Positions 22,006-36,010 are shown, counted from the first letter of the stretch. The stretch: 64,000 nucleotides of DNA from Timema cristinae (GCA_039000515.1 JBCFYV010000566.1:1-64000), one strand, 5' to 3'. Numbers and translations: made by a program. The notes: generated by a model from the sequence alone, not told the origin.

Positions 22006-25000
22006 GTTTTTAAACCCGGCCAACATTGTTTTATGGGGGGAAGCGGGAAATTTTGTCAGGGTAAACACAAGATAAATTTTTAATAGGGTTTGGGAATTAG
22101 ATATCTAAAAAAATTTTTTTTGGGAAAAAAACTTTTAGGGCCCCAAAATATTGTGGGTATGTGTTTTGGTATTTTAATAAAAAATTATATAACTGCCCTT
22201 TTTTGCTTGTTTAAATTTTTTTTTAATTTTTTGTGTGGAGGAAGCCTCTAACACAAAAATTTAAAAATTTGAAAAGCCTTTCGCCCAAAATTAATGGAGG
22301 AATTTTTAAAATCACAAATGAAAAACCAAAAAAAATTTTTAAATTTGCAAAACCCACGAAATTAATTTTTTTTTAAAATGTTTTTTATGGGACCAGTCAA
22401 AATTGTTTTACAAAATTTGAAAATACTGTGTAGACTAGTAACGTGTTTGGAACGTTTATTTCTTTTTTTTATTAAACGGGAAAGCCAAAATTTTTTTTAA
22501 TTTTTTTTGGGTAGAAAAAAGAAAAAAAACGACTTTAAGTAGGATCTTTAAAATAAAATAAAAAAATTTAAAAAAAGCCCATAAAAATAATTTGAGCTTT
22601 TTGTAGCCTTTTTTTTGGTTTAAAAGGGTCCCGCAATCAATTTTAAAAATCAGTTTAAAAAAATTTAAAATTTGAAATCAATTATTTTTAAAGAATACAA
22701 AAATCTTGACTACTCACTTTTAAGTTTTTTTTATTAAAATTGTGCGTTTATTAACAATTTTAGTAGTGTAGATTGGTCTAGTAAAACTTTTCGTTTTTTT
22801 TAAAAAAAACACAAATTTTAAATTTAGAAAAAAAAAAAAAAAATTTAATAAAACAACTAATTTGTTTTATATATAGGAAAAAAGGGCAGAGTTTGAGGGA
22901 AAACCCAAGAAAAATTTAAATTTTAAAAAAATATTTTTTTTAAATTAAAAAAAAAAATTTAATTTGTTTTTTTAATTTTTAAGAAATATAATTTTTGCTT
23001 TTAAAAAAATTTTTTAAAGGGTTTTTAAAACAGTAGCCTACATTTAGCGGCAAGTTTTTTCGTCTTTTTTGGGGAAATGTGAAGGGGATTTAGTTTTAAA
23101 GGGGAAATACACTCTCTTTCCCAAAAAGGAAGGGGGGAGGTTTAAAAGTAAAAAGGGAAAACCCCCCCCCTATTGCCCAGTACATAAAAACTCCCCCGTT
23201 TAAGGGTTTTTATTTCATTAAAGCCGGACGCCCAAAACCACGGGGACCACGGTGGGGGTATTTTATCAATTCGCAATTTCATAAAAATTTTGTATTTTAA
23301 TAAAACTCAAAAGGGTTGGTTTACGTGGTCAGGGTTTTTCTATTTTTTAAATATGGGCCTTTTCCTTCCCGGGGTGGGACCCAAAGGTTTGGGTTTCCCC
23401 GTTTCACTGGGGGGGTTTTTCCCCTTTCCCTTTACATCTTTATGCGGGTGCATTTTTCAACGACTCCCCCTAAAATTTACTCCTTAAATTAAATCTTTGT
23501 AGCAATGTTTATTAAACTTAGTTTTGTTTTTGAAAACTTTAATTTTTTCGTTTCCCCGAGAGGTAGTATTGGAAAATTGCCTTTTTGTTTTATTTTTTCC
23601 CGTATATGTTGTCAGGTAAAAAAAATTTTAAAAAAAAGTGAAATTTTAACTTTGTTCTCAATTTTTGGGGGGGAAAAAAACAATCTGTTAGGCCAAAAAA
23701 ATTAAAAATGTTTTTTAAAATTTCAGAAACAAACTTAAAGTGCTTTTTTAAATTTTAACGAAAGTATGACTCCCTCCTTTTTGTTTGGTAATTTGTTGCA
23801 GCCCACCCCCCCTTTTTAATTTGGGGGGTGAAGGGGGTAAGTATCAACAAAAAATGCCCAAACATCCACCCACTCCGCCCTCCCCCCACCTCCCCCCGCC
23901 ACTTCCTTCCGCCCAGGTGTAAATAAAAAGTTGGGGTTTTTGTAAAGTTGAGGTGGGGCATTGCCCCCTAAACTTCCGCCCATAAAAAGGGGGGGGGAAG
24001 GATTTTTAAAATTTGACCCCCAGCCGGGGCCCAAATTTTTTTCCAGGGGAAATTCGCAGTGGGGGCCGGGGTTTTGGAACCCCTAAACCCGTGAACATCC
24101 ATGGGATATAGGCAGCCAAAGCTACACGGAGGACATTAAAAAACGCATTCTTTACTTTTTGTAAAGAGAAAGGGTGAACATATTTTATTTTCTTTTTTAA
24201 AATAAAAAGGGGGCATTACCCGTTAATTTTCCAATTTCTTTTTCCCTTCCCCTTTTTCCCGTGGGGCAGAAAGTTTGGGAAAGGAGGAATGCCACCTAAG
24301 TTCCTTCGGGGGCAGGTGACTCTTGGGGCGAAAAGTTTTGTGACAAAAAATTTTGCCCCCGGAATACCGATAATGAACAACAATTGGACACTGATTGAGA
24401 AAAAAAATTGGGTTTTGGGTTTGGTTTTTTTGGGGGGCCATTTTAAAAAGGGGTTAGCATTTAGGCCAAACTCATTTCGATACTTAATTTTATTGTTTGT
24501 ATAGTTAGTACTTCTTTTTTTTAAATTAAAAAATTTTTTCTTTTTTAAGCAATTTTTTTTAATTTCTTTTACGACATATTTTGGTAAATGTGCGGCTATC
24601 TCGGCCATTCTTTCTTGGCTTTTTAAAAGGGTAAGCTGCCCCCAGATGGTTTTCCGTAAAGGGGCAGTTTAAAATCAGATGCGACGTTTGGTATCAGTGG
24701 ACCATTCCTGCCCTTTTCGCCCCTTTCCCCTTCATAATTCCCAGTTTTTAATTTTTTCTCTCTCTCTCTTTGTAGTTTAGAGTTGGGCGGGAAAAATTTC
24801 ATTTTTGGGGAAAAGTTCAAAGTGATTATTTACACAAAAATGATTAGTTAATTATGTAGCTAAAATAGTTTGCCAACTACTTCTTAAGTTTACTACCCAA
24901 AAACAAACACTTGCTTTTTAAAAAGAAATAAAGTGTGAAATTTAACACCTAGATTTTCGGGTAAAACTGGGTTTTATAATAGAAAGGGACTAGATATTAC

Positions 25001-26603
25001 CCCCCGTTTATTTTGGGGTATTAGGCTCAAGTGAAAAATTTTTTTGGGAAGGTCACGGGTTTAAAATTTTGGGGGGGGCAGCAACTGAAAAATTAATTTT
25101 TAAAATAAGGGATATTAAAAATTTTAAAGAGGGAGCGAAAGAAAATAAAAGGGACACGGGATTGTTTGGGAAAAGGGTCGAAATAAGGTCGCGTGATGCT
25201 AAAAATGTTACATTCGGAGGTTGGGTAAAAAACATTCAAATATTACATTAAACGTTTATATCTTAAAAAATTTTGTTTCCCATTTTTTTTACGATGTGGT
25301 CAGAGGTCCCTAACCCCCGGGGTGTCCAAGTACAGTATCCTTGATACAAAAAATGTTTTTTTTTTAAGGCCTAGGCACACTTTATTTTTCAAAAAAACAA
25401 CCACCAAATTTGGGGCATGCTATCAAGTTTATTTAGACTAAAAGGGGGGATCGGGGAAACACAGTTTTGACTTTTTTTAAGATAAAATTTTTTTTTAAAT
25501 TAAATTTGTATTAAAATTTTATTGTCATATTGTGGCAAATTTGGTTTTAAAATTTAAAAAAAGGATGTTTAGAAAAAATTTCTGCCCAAAAACAAAAACA
25601 CATCCAAAGACCATTTTAAAAGCCCCATTTTTCCCTTTCTTTACACCCCAGCCCTCAGCGCGCATTGTTTTGGTCGAAATTACACGGCTGTGTGGAAAAC
25701 TATTTTAAAAAAAAGGGTTCCTTTTCCCTATCCTCCCAGCGGGTATGATACCGGGTACCAAGGGGCGGGAACCCCAGTATACTTATTTTTAAATTTCCCC
25801 AGGGACGCTAGATGATGACTTTGCAAAAACAAAGTAGCTAGCATACTATTTCAAAGTACGAGTAGGGTCTTGTTTTTACGGGGTTTTTTGGTTAAAAGGT
25901 CCGTTCGCGAACTGGGGGGGTTTTTGTTTTTCCCAGTTTTTTTGCGAAATCACATTTCTCGCGACCAAAACTCCAATTTTTGCAGTTTAGTTCTTGACCA
26001 TTGGGCGAACTTAAAGGGTGGTAAATTTTTTAATTTCCCCCCCACATCACAAATTAGTACTCACGAATCATATTTAAAATTTTAATTTTTTTAAAAAATT
26101 GTTTTGATAATTTTAAAATTTAAAAGAAAAAAAATATTTAAAATTAAAAAAAAAGAATGTTAAAAAAATTATTTTAAATAAAATTTATATTAGTTTCCCC
26201 AAATTGACACCAGCTTTTTAGATTAATGTATTTTTTAAAAGAAACCCTTTAGTTTTTTTTTGGGAGTACCCAACGTGACAGTGATGTATTTTTGAAATGG
26301 GGGCCAGTGATGATAAATTTTTTGGAAATACTCGTGTGTATGCTCCAAATCATTGGGTCCCCAGTCAAAACCCAGTAAATAAATCTGATTCTTTGCCGTT
26401 GGTCCCTTTGTGGCCTTCCCCTTTTTCTTTTTCCCAGTCATGTGTTCGTTTTCAAAAGGGATACCCCCTTCTATCTGCTAACGGGTTATAAAATTTTCTT
26501 GATTTTAATTTAAAAATTACTTTGTGATTCATATTAAAATTAAAAATTTTTTAAAAATTATTGTAAGCAAAAAACCGTAAAAAAACTTTAAATTTTCAAC
26601 TGT
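22006..26603. other. Low-quality, very AT-rich DNA, no gene recognised
   Basis: The sequence is dominated by AAATTT blocks. Frames at 23290-23705, 23755-24034 and 24216-24608 show no family resemblance and often overlap on both strands. One possible hAT-like terminus is annotated separately at 25301. Confidence 0.4.
25301..25350 (+). mobile_element. Possible hAT-like terminus
   Basis: CAGAGGTCCCTAACCCCCGG resembles the CAGnGGTCCCnAAnC ends of Charlie-like hAT elements. No partner end or target duplication was found. Confidence 0.3.
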
Positions 26604-26880
26604 AACCCAGATTTTGGGTGCTGGGGGCCGGGGTTAAATTTCCTTGGGTCCCGGAACAGTTTTAATCAAAATTCCCAAAAAACCCTTTTCCTTTTCACCT
26701 CTGAAAAGAAAATTTTTGTAAATTTGGGGGAATTCCCAAGGCCCCACCGTGGTTCGGTTTCCACTTTAAGTGTAGGCCCTTCTTTTATCTCAAAATCACC
26801 CTACCATTACACTTTACCGAAGTGCGTACAACACGAACGGGTAGAAAGGGACGCGGTGCTAAAAATTTAAAAAATAAAAA
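26604..26880 (+). mobile_element. SINE, type B head with shared tail
   Basis: GGTGCTGGGGGCCGGGGTTA near 26619 matches the B-box region of the type B copies at 36420 and 61871. CACCGTGGTTCGGTTTCCAC at 26745 follows. CACCCTACCATTACACTT and the tail word ACGAACGGGTAG, ending GACGCGGTGCTAA, complete the element. The 5' end is uncertain. Confidence 0.8.
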
Positions 26881-28189
26881 TAAAAATTAAAAATTTCAAC
26901 TGTAATCATAGATTTAAATGCACCCTATTTTGTTCTATTAAATTTTTAAAGCAACAAAAGCCATAGGGGGGCATGCTAGAGCAGGGGAAAATAAAGTCAC
27001 TGTTTGGGAAGTTTTAAGATTGTTACGAGGGGGGTCAAAGGGGTTTGGAATCATAAACCCGGAATCTACTGAGGTCTTTTTTCTTCAAAAGGGATCCCCA
27101 AAATCTACACACTTTAAAATGGAAAAACCTTTTTCTATCAATAATTCTCTTTTCCCTTATTCCCACTCGGGTTTAATTAAACGCGTTTAGTCCGGATTGA
27201 CCGAAGGTTAAAAATTTATGGTTGGTAAATTTTTTAAATTGTTTTAACTTGCCTTGGCCCCTTGTATGTGGGTCAGCCCTTTGGCTGACATATTTCGCCA
27301 GAAATACTCAACTAAAATCCAAAAAAACGTTAGTTTTTTAAATTCCCCAAAAACCCTTTTTTAAAAACACAACTAATTTTAATTTAAAACCCTTTTTGTA
27401 CTTTTTTCATAAAATCTTGCAATCCCAAATTGCTTTAAAGGGGCTTATCAAAGGAATGGGGATTGGTGGAGTGTTAATGCACCCGCTTTAAAATAAAGAG
27501 AACAAATAAAAATCCCCTTAGTGCAAAAAAAGATTTTTTAAATTTCATTCCCCTCTCCATCTTTGGGCCAAATCCTTTTTCTTATGAGCCCTGCTCCTTG
27601 AACTGTAATCACTGACGAAAGTGAAAAGTACTTTGACATAGGTTTAAAGCGCCACTTTTTAAAAACCCCCTGATTTTATTTTTTATTTTTTTTTTATTTA
27701 AAAAAGGGTGATTTTTTTTTGTAAGCCTCAAAATCTCCCCTTGAATCCCAAAAACCCAAATACAATTTTTTTTTTCGTTTTAGTTTTTTTAAAAAAAATA
27801 AAGAATGTAAACGGGGGAAAAATATGAAGCTACTTCACAGCTTTTAAAAAAATTATTTTGGGCCCAGAAATTCCCTTACCGGGGGTCCGTGGTTTCTCGG
27901 GGGGCCCGGAAAAAGGTTTTTTCTTAGGGCCCAAAAAAATTTTAAATTAAATTTTTTGCTTATTAATGAAGAAAATTATCAAAAATTTTTACGTTTTGGA
28001 AGAAAGAATTCGATAAATCGAAAGAGAAAAGTACAGAACCCCAAAATTTTAAAATTTGCGAAAAAAAATCGCTGTGAAAAAACTCTCAATCACACTTGGC
28101 CCAAAAAACAGAGATAATTTTGAAAAAATTTTATGTTTTTGTGAGTCTTTCAAAAAAGCGTTGTTTCGCTTGTAAATGAGTTTTTCAAC
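26881..28189. other. Low-quality AT-rich DNA
   Basis: No supported feature. One minus-strand frame (28049-28255) overlaps the next SINE and is incidental. Confidence 0.4.
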
Positions 28190-28365
28190 CGACAATGCCG
28201 GGGCCTTTCCACCGGGGTTTTCGGATTCCCAACGGTAAATTGGGCCTTCTTTCATCTCATAATCCCCCTCCCTTTTAACATTAGCGTAAGAGTATTAAAC
28301 CCCGCGGGTTATTAAAGGGTGGTGTAATAAATAAAAATAAAAAAATAATAATAATAATAATTTTA
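28190..28365 (+). mobile_element. SINE 3' part (type B)
   Basis: CCACCGGGGTTTTCGGATTC corresponds to the CCGTGGTTCGGTTTCC box. CTTCTTTCATCTCATAATCC and ACATTAGCGTAAGAGTATTA follow, and a TAA/AAT microsatellite at about 28340-28360 ends the element. The tRNA-like head is not recognisable. Confidence 0.7.
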
Positions 28366-31300
28366 ATTAATAATTCAATCCGACAAACTGAAACCCCCAA
28401 ATTAAAAGCCAAAGGATCGGGCAAAGGGATGCCACAATGCGCCATTGTAAAAAGATACAAAACTGAAAGTAAAACACTATTACTGTTTTTGAGTGTATCT
28501 TTAAAAGTTTGTCTAGTTTTATTGGGAAAACCCATGTTCCAGCCGTTTTGCTTTCTAAAATTTTAGTTTTAAAAAATTTTTCTAAAGTTGAAAAGAGAAA
28601 AAGAAAAAAACCACCTTTTAAAACCAATATAATTTTTAGCTCCACTTGATAGCGTGGTTTGTTAAAAAATTTCTTTTTGTTCACGAGCCGCCCACCCGGT
28701 TGAAATTTTTTTTTTTTTTTGCCCGAATTTAAAATCAGTTGTTAAAATTAAAACTCAGTAAAATTTTTTTTTTATTTTCGCAAAATTTTTAAAACATAAA
28801 AAATTTACCCTTAAAAAAGGTTTTTTGTATCCCAATAAAATTAGCTTGCTTAGACTTATTTTAAAATGTGCCCATTTTTAGTAAAAAAACCCCATTATTT
28901 TTTTTTTTTTTAAAAAAATTTAAACCTACAAAAATTTTTTTTAAAAATTTAAATGTACCGTTTAAAAATTTAAACTCCCTTGTTAAATTTTTTTTTAAAG
29001 GAATTTAATATTCTACTTTGGGGCTCAAATTACCTTGTTTACTTCAAAAAAATATCAAAAAAAAATTTTTTAAAAATTACTAATAAAAAAATTTAAAACA
29101 AAAGTTAAAGCTAAAAAATTTTAAAAATTTTGGTTTTGGGGGGAAATTTTAAAAACGAAAACTTTAAAATATGAAAAAATACGAAGTAAATCGGGCCAAA
29201 TTGACGATCAAAAAAAATTTGGGAAAAATTTTAAAAATATATAATTATATTTTAAACCCAAAAAAAAATTTTTTTTATTAAAGGATTAAAAAGTGAAATA
29301 AAGAAACAATAATTTTTTCTTCTTAAAACCCTTTATTTGTAAAAAGGGTAGGTTTAGTTAAAAAAAAATCACTTTTAAAAAAAGCTAAAACCAAAAGGGG
29401 GGAGGGCACCCTTTTTAAAATTTTAAATTTTATTCAAATTCGACAGAAAATGCCTTTTCTCTCACGGGGGTTGGGGGGCGGGGCGATTTTGAATCCTTTT
29501 TGCAATTAAAGATCGTGGGGACTTTCGTTTTTTCAGCCATAAGCAAAATTAAGGGGTTTTCGGGGTTTGGGGTGCGGGGATAAGAGAAATACGCTAATGA
29601 ACCCTCCTCGCACTTTAAAAAGTTGGGGGTTTTTCAGTAGCCTCAAATTTCCGGGGTAATGGGGGGGGAGGGGGGGGGGAGCAGGGGGACAATAAAAACC
29701 CACAGTTTTAATACAGATCCCCCCCAAATTGTTTATCATACTTTCAAAATTTACTCCCCCCTTTTGTTTCTTTTTAAAAAAATTTTAAAATTTTTTTAAA
29801 AAGGGGAAATTTTCCACTTTGGGTTAGATATTAAAAACGAAGCATTTGAAATCGGCTTTGAATCGACCCTACATGCAAAAAAAAGGTTTTGGGAAATACA
29901 ATTAAAAAAAAAGAATTTTTAAAATTAGGGGGGAAGTGTTCAAAAGCAGAGGCCCCAAATTAAATACTTTTTGGAAAGTTATTTTTTAAATTTGTTTGTT
30001 ATTATAATCAATAAAAAAAAGCCATTTTTTTTTGGGAATAAATTTTAAATAAATTAATATTTTGGGAAAAAAAACTGGGGAGTCATGAAAACTTTTAAAG
30101 ATATTTAGGGGGCCGTGAATAATAAAAGGTTAAGGTATGTACAAGGGGACTTTATGGGCAAAACACTATTCGCTTGACAAATTTCCGATCAGTCGGCCCC
30201 TCAAACTTTTCCAGACAAAAGTCCCCCACCGTTTGTGCGTGCCCATATAGACCCTCCCTTCCTTCACGGGCTATACCCGGCTTAAGTTCCCTTTTGGATC
30301 GAAATTGTGAGGGACCCTTTAAAACCACTGCGGGGGTTTTGCGGCCCCCCTTTAAAAAGGGACTTTTAAAAAAAAACGTGCATAAACGAAAAAGGCAATT
30401 TTTAAAAAAAAAGGAGTTTTTAAAAAGGGGGGGTTAATAAAAGGGACAAATTTAATGCCCGGGAACATTATTAAACTTGGGAAGTTTGCAAGGGAAAAAC
30501 CCCCTTTTTATTTACAAATTCCGCGAAAGTTTTGAAATTAATTTGCCACAAAGCGGGCTGTAGGGTTTTTCTTGCTTTTCAAAATTTTTCCCTTTTTAAA
30601 AAAAACCCCCAAAAAATTTCAAACAAAGGGGGAAATTTGGGTTTTTTTTATTTATAAAGTACTGAATAATAAACTTAAAAAATTTCCCCTTTTTTTTAAC
30701 CCAATTGAATACCCTTACCCGGGAAATAATTTTTAAAAACCCCCTTAAAATAACAAAAAATTTGTTTTTGATATAAATAATTTGTAACTTGAAAGAAAGA
30801 GTATTTTTAAAAATTTTTAAAGGAAATTAAAGGGGTTTAGGTACAGGTAAAGCACTGCCCCTCCCAAAACAGGAGTTTTCCCTTCCCTTTGGAAATCGGT
30901 GGAAGAAGGGGGAAAATGGGGTTTTGGAAAAAACATTTTTTTAAATTGAAAAATTAATACATATTTACTTTTTTCCCCCAAACCATATTTTTGAAAAAAA
31001 AAAGTTTTTAAAATTTGTTTTTAAATTATCCCTTTAAAGCTATTTAAATTAAAAATAAAAAATATTTTAATTTGTTTTTAAAAATTATTTGTTTTAATTT
31101 TTTGATATATTTAAATTTTAAATACTGAAATTTTAAAATTTATGTTTTTGATTTTATAAAATAAAACTAACCAAAATATTGAAAGGGGGGGTGTTGACTC
31201 CCCTCACTTGCATAGCCCAAAAAAACAAAAACCGGGAAAAAAAAGGGGTTGGGGGGGTGACATGGGTGCGTACCCCTTGGGCAATTTTTTTCCATTAAGG

Positions 31301-32154
31301 ATGGAATAATCGACGACAAGCAACATTCTTTTGATAATTTTGCCATTTCGGAAATTGGGCCCGAAAAATTTATCCCCCGGGCCCTACATGACCAACGTTT
31401 CCCGCGGGGCCGAAAATTTCGCCCCCGATTTGTAAACCCCCTTTGAGAACCCTGCTTTAGAATAGTCATCATGTATCAACCCCCCTTATTAGACTTTAAA
31501 AAAACCCATCATTTTTTTTTCCTTTTTTGTAGTAAGAACCCAATAACTTGCTTTTTTTATTTTAATTTTTCCTTTTGTTAGTTTTTTGTCATTTTTTTTA
31601 TATCTGCAAAGGGGTTAGAAACCCAATGGACGAAAAATGGGCCAAATACAAGAAACCAGGGGAACTGGGCAAAAATCCCCCGCACATACCCCAAAACTTG
31701 TAACCGGACACATTTTCTCCCCCGGGTTTGTTGCTTGTCCAAACCGAGCAGCCCCATCTCACCAGCCCTCGTTCCTTTCCCCGTTTTAATTTTTCAACAG
31801 TAAAATTTTACTTTTGGTAAAAAAAAAGGGTTTTTAAAAATTGAGGGGAAAATATGGGGACAGTTTTTTGGTCAGATCTTTTTTTAAATGCCCTTTAAGG
31901 GCTTTAATGAAAATGGGAATTTTAAAAAAAGCTTTTTGTTTGGTAGCCCCCCACAATTCCCAAAGCAAGTTTCCCAAATTTTCCAAAACTAAAAATGGAA
32001 ACGCAAAAACCCCAAAAAAAATTTAAACCACAAAAAAAAAAAGGGGAAACAAACTTTTTGACTAGGACGAGGAATAAAATCAACCAGAAAAAATTTAAAA
32101 AAGTTTGGGGGCCCAAAATGTTTTTTCGCGGGGTTAACACCCCGGGATTATTTT
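28366..32154. other. Low-quality AT-rich DNA, one hAT-like end
   Basis: No gene recognised. Frames such as 28367-28684 (minus) and 30174-30437 (plus) lack family resemblance. The stretch around 31340-31454 is GC-richer and ends in a hAT-like terminus, annotated separately. Confidence 0.4.
31171..31454 (-). mobile_element. Possible hAT-like element fragment
   Basis: Read on the minus strand, the sequence starts with CAGGGTTCTCAAAG (31441-31454) and shows a GC-rich subterminal region with GGCCCCGCGGG, as in hAT terminal regions. The opposite end is not identifiable; 31171 is only where the GC-richer texture stops. The 101-codon minus frame across it is incidental. Confidence 0.3.
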
Positions 32155-34822
32155 TTCCCTTTGGAGGTGGGGGGCCCCGGACAGGGGTTAACTTTTCTTT
32201 GATTTTTTACCCCGGGCACTCGGGCGTGTTTCCATTTGGGGGGTGGGAAAACCGGGGAAAACTTTTAACTTTCTTTGATTTTTTAAACCCCCGGGGACCA
32301 TGGGGCGATTTTTCCCAAATTGGGTAGGGGGGGGAAGACCGGACACTTGGAAAACATTCTTTGATTTTTTAAACCGCCGGACACTCGGGCGATTTTCCAT
32401 TGGGAGATGGGGACCGAGACCCCGGCAATATTCTTTGATCTTTTACCCCCGGAAAACTCGGGGAGTTCTATTGGAGAGGGGGAGACCGGGGGACACTGGA
32501 TAACATTTTTTATCTTTTACCCCCGGCCACCCCGGGGCAAGTTCCTTTTGGAGGGGGGAAAAACCGAGACACTGGTAACTTTTTCTTTATTTTTTAAACC
32601 CCCGGCCCACCCCGGCCAATGTTCCTTTGGGAGATGGGAGACCGGAGACACGGTTTTAAAAATTTTTTGATCTTTTCCCCGCTGGACACTCGGGCGTTTT
32701 TTCCATTGGAGGTGGGAGACCGGGACACTGGTTTTCATTTTTTTGTTTCTTTTTACCGCCGGACACCGGGGGGATGTTTCCTTTGGGAGGGGGGGGGGGA
32801 ACCCGGGTTAACAGGGTAATTTTTATTTGATTTTTTAAACCGCGGGGACACTGGGGCGATTTTTTCCCTTTGGAAAGGGGGGAAAAGACCAAAGACCCCT
32901 TGGGGTAAAAAATTTTTTGATTTTTTCCCGCCGGCCCTTTGGGGCCCGAGGGTTTCCATTGGGGGTGGGGCCGAGACAGGGGCAATTTTTCTTTAATCTT
33001 TACCCCCGGGCACTGGGGGCGATTTTTAAAATTAAAAGTGGGGGGAACCGAGACATGGTAACATTCTTTGATTTTTTTCCGCCGAACTGGGGAAAAATTT
33101 TTCCTTTGGGGAGGTGGGGGGGACCGGGGCACTGGTAACATTCTTTGATTTTTTTAAACCGCCGGAACTCGGGGGGGGGGGGTTTGGTTTTCCATTGGAG
33201 GTGGGAGCCCGGGAGACACTGGTAACATTCTTTGATCTTTTTACCGGGACACTCGGGCGATTTTTCCTTTTAGAGGGGGGGATACCGAGACTCTGAAAAC
33301 ATTTTTTGTCTTTTACCGGGGGAACCCGGGGGCGTTTGTTTTCCTTTGGGAGGTGGGAGCCCGAGACACTGGAAAAACATTCTTTGATTTTTTTTACCCC
33401 CGGAACACCCCCCCCCGAAGTTCCCCCCCATTTGGAGGGGTGGGAGCCCGAAAACCATTTGGGGTTAATTCTTTGATTTTTTTACCCCCGGACATTTGGG
33501 CGTTTTCATTGGGATGGGGGGAACCGAGACACTGGAAACATTTTTTGTTTTTTAACCCCCGGGACACTCGGGCAAATTTTTTTCCTTTGGGGAGGGGGGA
33601 GACCGAAAACAGGGGGAACATTCTTTGATTTTTTAAACCCCCGGGGACACTCGGGCGATTTTTCCCTTTGGGAGGGGGGAGACCGAACACTGGTAAAAAT
33701 TTTTTGATCTTTTACCCCCGGGAAACATTGGGGGGAAGTTTCCTTTTGGGTTGGGAGCCCGAGACATTTGGCAACAATCTTTAAATTCTTTACCGCCGGA
33801 CATTTCGGGCGAGGGTTTCCAGGGGAGATTGGAGACCCAGACACCGGCAATTTCTTTAAACTTTTACCCCCGGACACGGGGCGATTTTTCCTTTGGAGAT
33901 GGGGGCCAGACAAACCCGGCCCAATTTTCTTTATTTTTTACCCCCGGGACACTCGGGCGAATTTTTTCCCATTGGAGGGTGGGAGACCGAGACATTGAAA
34001 ACTTTTAAATTGTCTTTTACCGGGGAAAACACTCGGGGCGATTTTTTCCTTTAGGAGGTGGGGACCGGGGACCCCGGGTTTAAAAAATTTTTTTATCTTT
34101 TACCCCCGGCCCTTTGGGGCGATGTTTCCATTGGAGGGGGGGAGACCGAGAAAACCGGCAATATTCTTTATCTTTACCCCCGGGGCCCAACTGGGGCCCA
34201 AATTTTTCCTTTGGAGTTTGGAAAACCGAACACCGGAAATTTTCCTTTGATTTTTTTAAAACCGTCGGACACTCGGGTGAGGGTTTCCATTGGGGTGGGA
34301 ACCGAGACACTGGCAACAACCCTTTGATCTTTACCGCGGACATTTCGGGCGATGTTTCCATTTGGAGGGGGGGAAACCGAGACCCGGGCAATATTCTTTG
34401 ATCTTTTCCCGGGGGACACTGGGGTGATTTTTCCATTGGAGGAGGGGGGGGACCGAGAATTTGGCAAATAAATTTTGATTTTTTACCCCCGGACACTGGG
34501 GCGATTTTTTCCATTGGAGTTTTGGAGCCGAAACCCCGGGAAATATTCTTTAAATTTTTTTAAACCCCCGGGAAACACTCGGGCGATGTTTCCTTGGGGG
34601 TTTGGGGGGCCCGAGCCCACTGGAACTTTCTTTGATTTTTCCCGGGCCGGACACACGGGATTTTTCCTTTGGGAAATTTGGAACCGAGACACTGGAAAAA
34701 TCTTTGATCTTTACCGGGGGGGAAAAAACTGGGGCGATGTTTCCATTGGAGATGGGGGGCCCGAGACGTGGAAATATTTTTGATCTTTACCCCCGGGGCC
34801 CCTGGGGGCAAATGTTTCCATT
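32155..34822. repeat. 2.7-kb minisatellite, ~74-bp unit (~36 units)
   Basis: Units carry GGAGGTGGGAGACCGAGACA, CTGGTAACATTCTTTGATC, TTTTACCGCCGGACACTCG and GGCGATGTTTCCATT in that order, a period of about 73-76 bp. Homopolymer stretching is heavy (CCCCCGGGG, TTTTTT), so apparent divergence between units is probably inflated. Frames of up to 161 codons occur on both strands and in overlapping registers and are artefacts. The top strand has regularly spaced GGG runs. Confidence 0.92.
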
Positions 34823-35844
34823 TTCCCAAAAACACATGGGACCATGTCTGGAAAAAACGGTGGTCGGCGTGTATCTGGTAAATTATCCCCCCAAGTGTGT
34901 ATTTGGTTTTAAAATTTACAAAATTGTTGCTACCATTATTCCCTGTTTTTTTTTTCCCAATTCATAACAGGACACAAGAACGAATTTTTTAAATTTTAAA
35001 AAAACCAAAATTTATTTTGTCTTGTGGGGAGGGAAAACCCCAACGGGTGGTTTCAAACTGGGGCCCCGCCCCAAATTTTTTTTTTCCCCAATAGCAGGTA
35101 AAAAAATTGTTAAAAAATTAAATTTAAAATATTTCCCCAAAAAGTATTTTAAATTTTTTGACTTTTCTAAAATCAGTCGTTTTTAACTACCCTTTTTTTT
35201 AGAGTAGAGAAAAGACCTTATAAGGGTCTAAAAAACCAAATTTAAAAACGAGACCTCGAAAAATTTAAAACTGAAACCCCCAGGTAGGTACAGGAAAAGG
35301 AACGGGACACTTTATCAAACAATGCATAAACCGTAATTTTTTACGTTGTTATAAAAAAATTTTAGGGACAAACTCTTTTTTTTTTATTTTGGGGGCCACA
35401 AAAAAAAAAGCTCCATCGAAATTTAATATAAAAAGGTTTAACGAAACCCAATTTATTTTCGCTCTTTGGAAAGCCAGAAGAAAAATTTTAAAATTTTAAC
35501 AAAAATTTAAAAAAAAGTAAAAAAAAAAGTCTTTTTAAAATTTTCTGGGTAGGCCTATATTAAGTATTCGTTGATGGAATTGGGGGTTTTGGCCCCCCGG
35601 TTTTGGGTGCACCCCCCCCCCCCCCAAAGTGGGGTTTTTGTTCTGTTTTTTTAAACCCCTTTCAGCATGTTTTAAAGGGGGGGGGGTTTTTCTAAGTTAC
35701 CAATAAAAAACCTCCCCCTTAATATTAAGTACCCAAATTTCAAGTCCCCGTTTATGTGTTTTAAATAAAAAAAATATAACACATTTGTTAGCTTAACTAA
35801 CAAGTTTTATTTTGAACTTTAAAAAAAAAACATTAAAAACCTGG
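34823..35844. other. Low-quality AT-rich DNA
   Basis: No supported feature. A C run lies at about 35611-35625. Confidence 0.4.
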
Positions 35845-36010
35845 AAGTCTCGCCTGTGGGGTCGAATGGTTTTGGGGGGGCGTCACCCCTTATAAATATA
35901 TTGGATTTCCGGAAAACGGGGAAAATGGGGGGGTTCAAATCCCAAGAGGAAAAATTGGGGGGTGTATTTTCCTAAAATTTATTTTCAACCTCCTCCCACG
36001 CAAAATGAAA
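35845..36010 (+). mobile_element. Probable SINE fragment
   Basis: GGGGGGTTCAAATCCCAAG at about 35930 fits a pol III B box. TTTTCCTAAAATTTATTTTC and CCTCCCACGCAAAATG match the shared SINE body (TTTTCCTAAATGGTTTTC, CCCTCCACGCAAATG). The head start (CTCGCCTGTGGGGTCGAATGG) differs from types A and B. No tail is seen. Confidence 0.5.

Noticed and set aside
24216..24608. 130-codon minus-strand frame
   Set aside because: Lys/Phe-rich sequence from AAA/TTT runs in the low-quality region, with an overlapping plus-strand frame and no recognisable domain.
32188..34783. Overlapping frames on both strands in the 74-bp array
   Set aside because: Frames on both strands are equally open and follow the repeat period, and homopolymer errors make any frame arbitrary.
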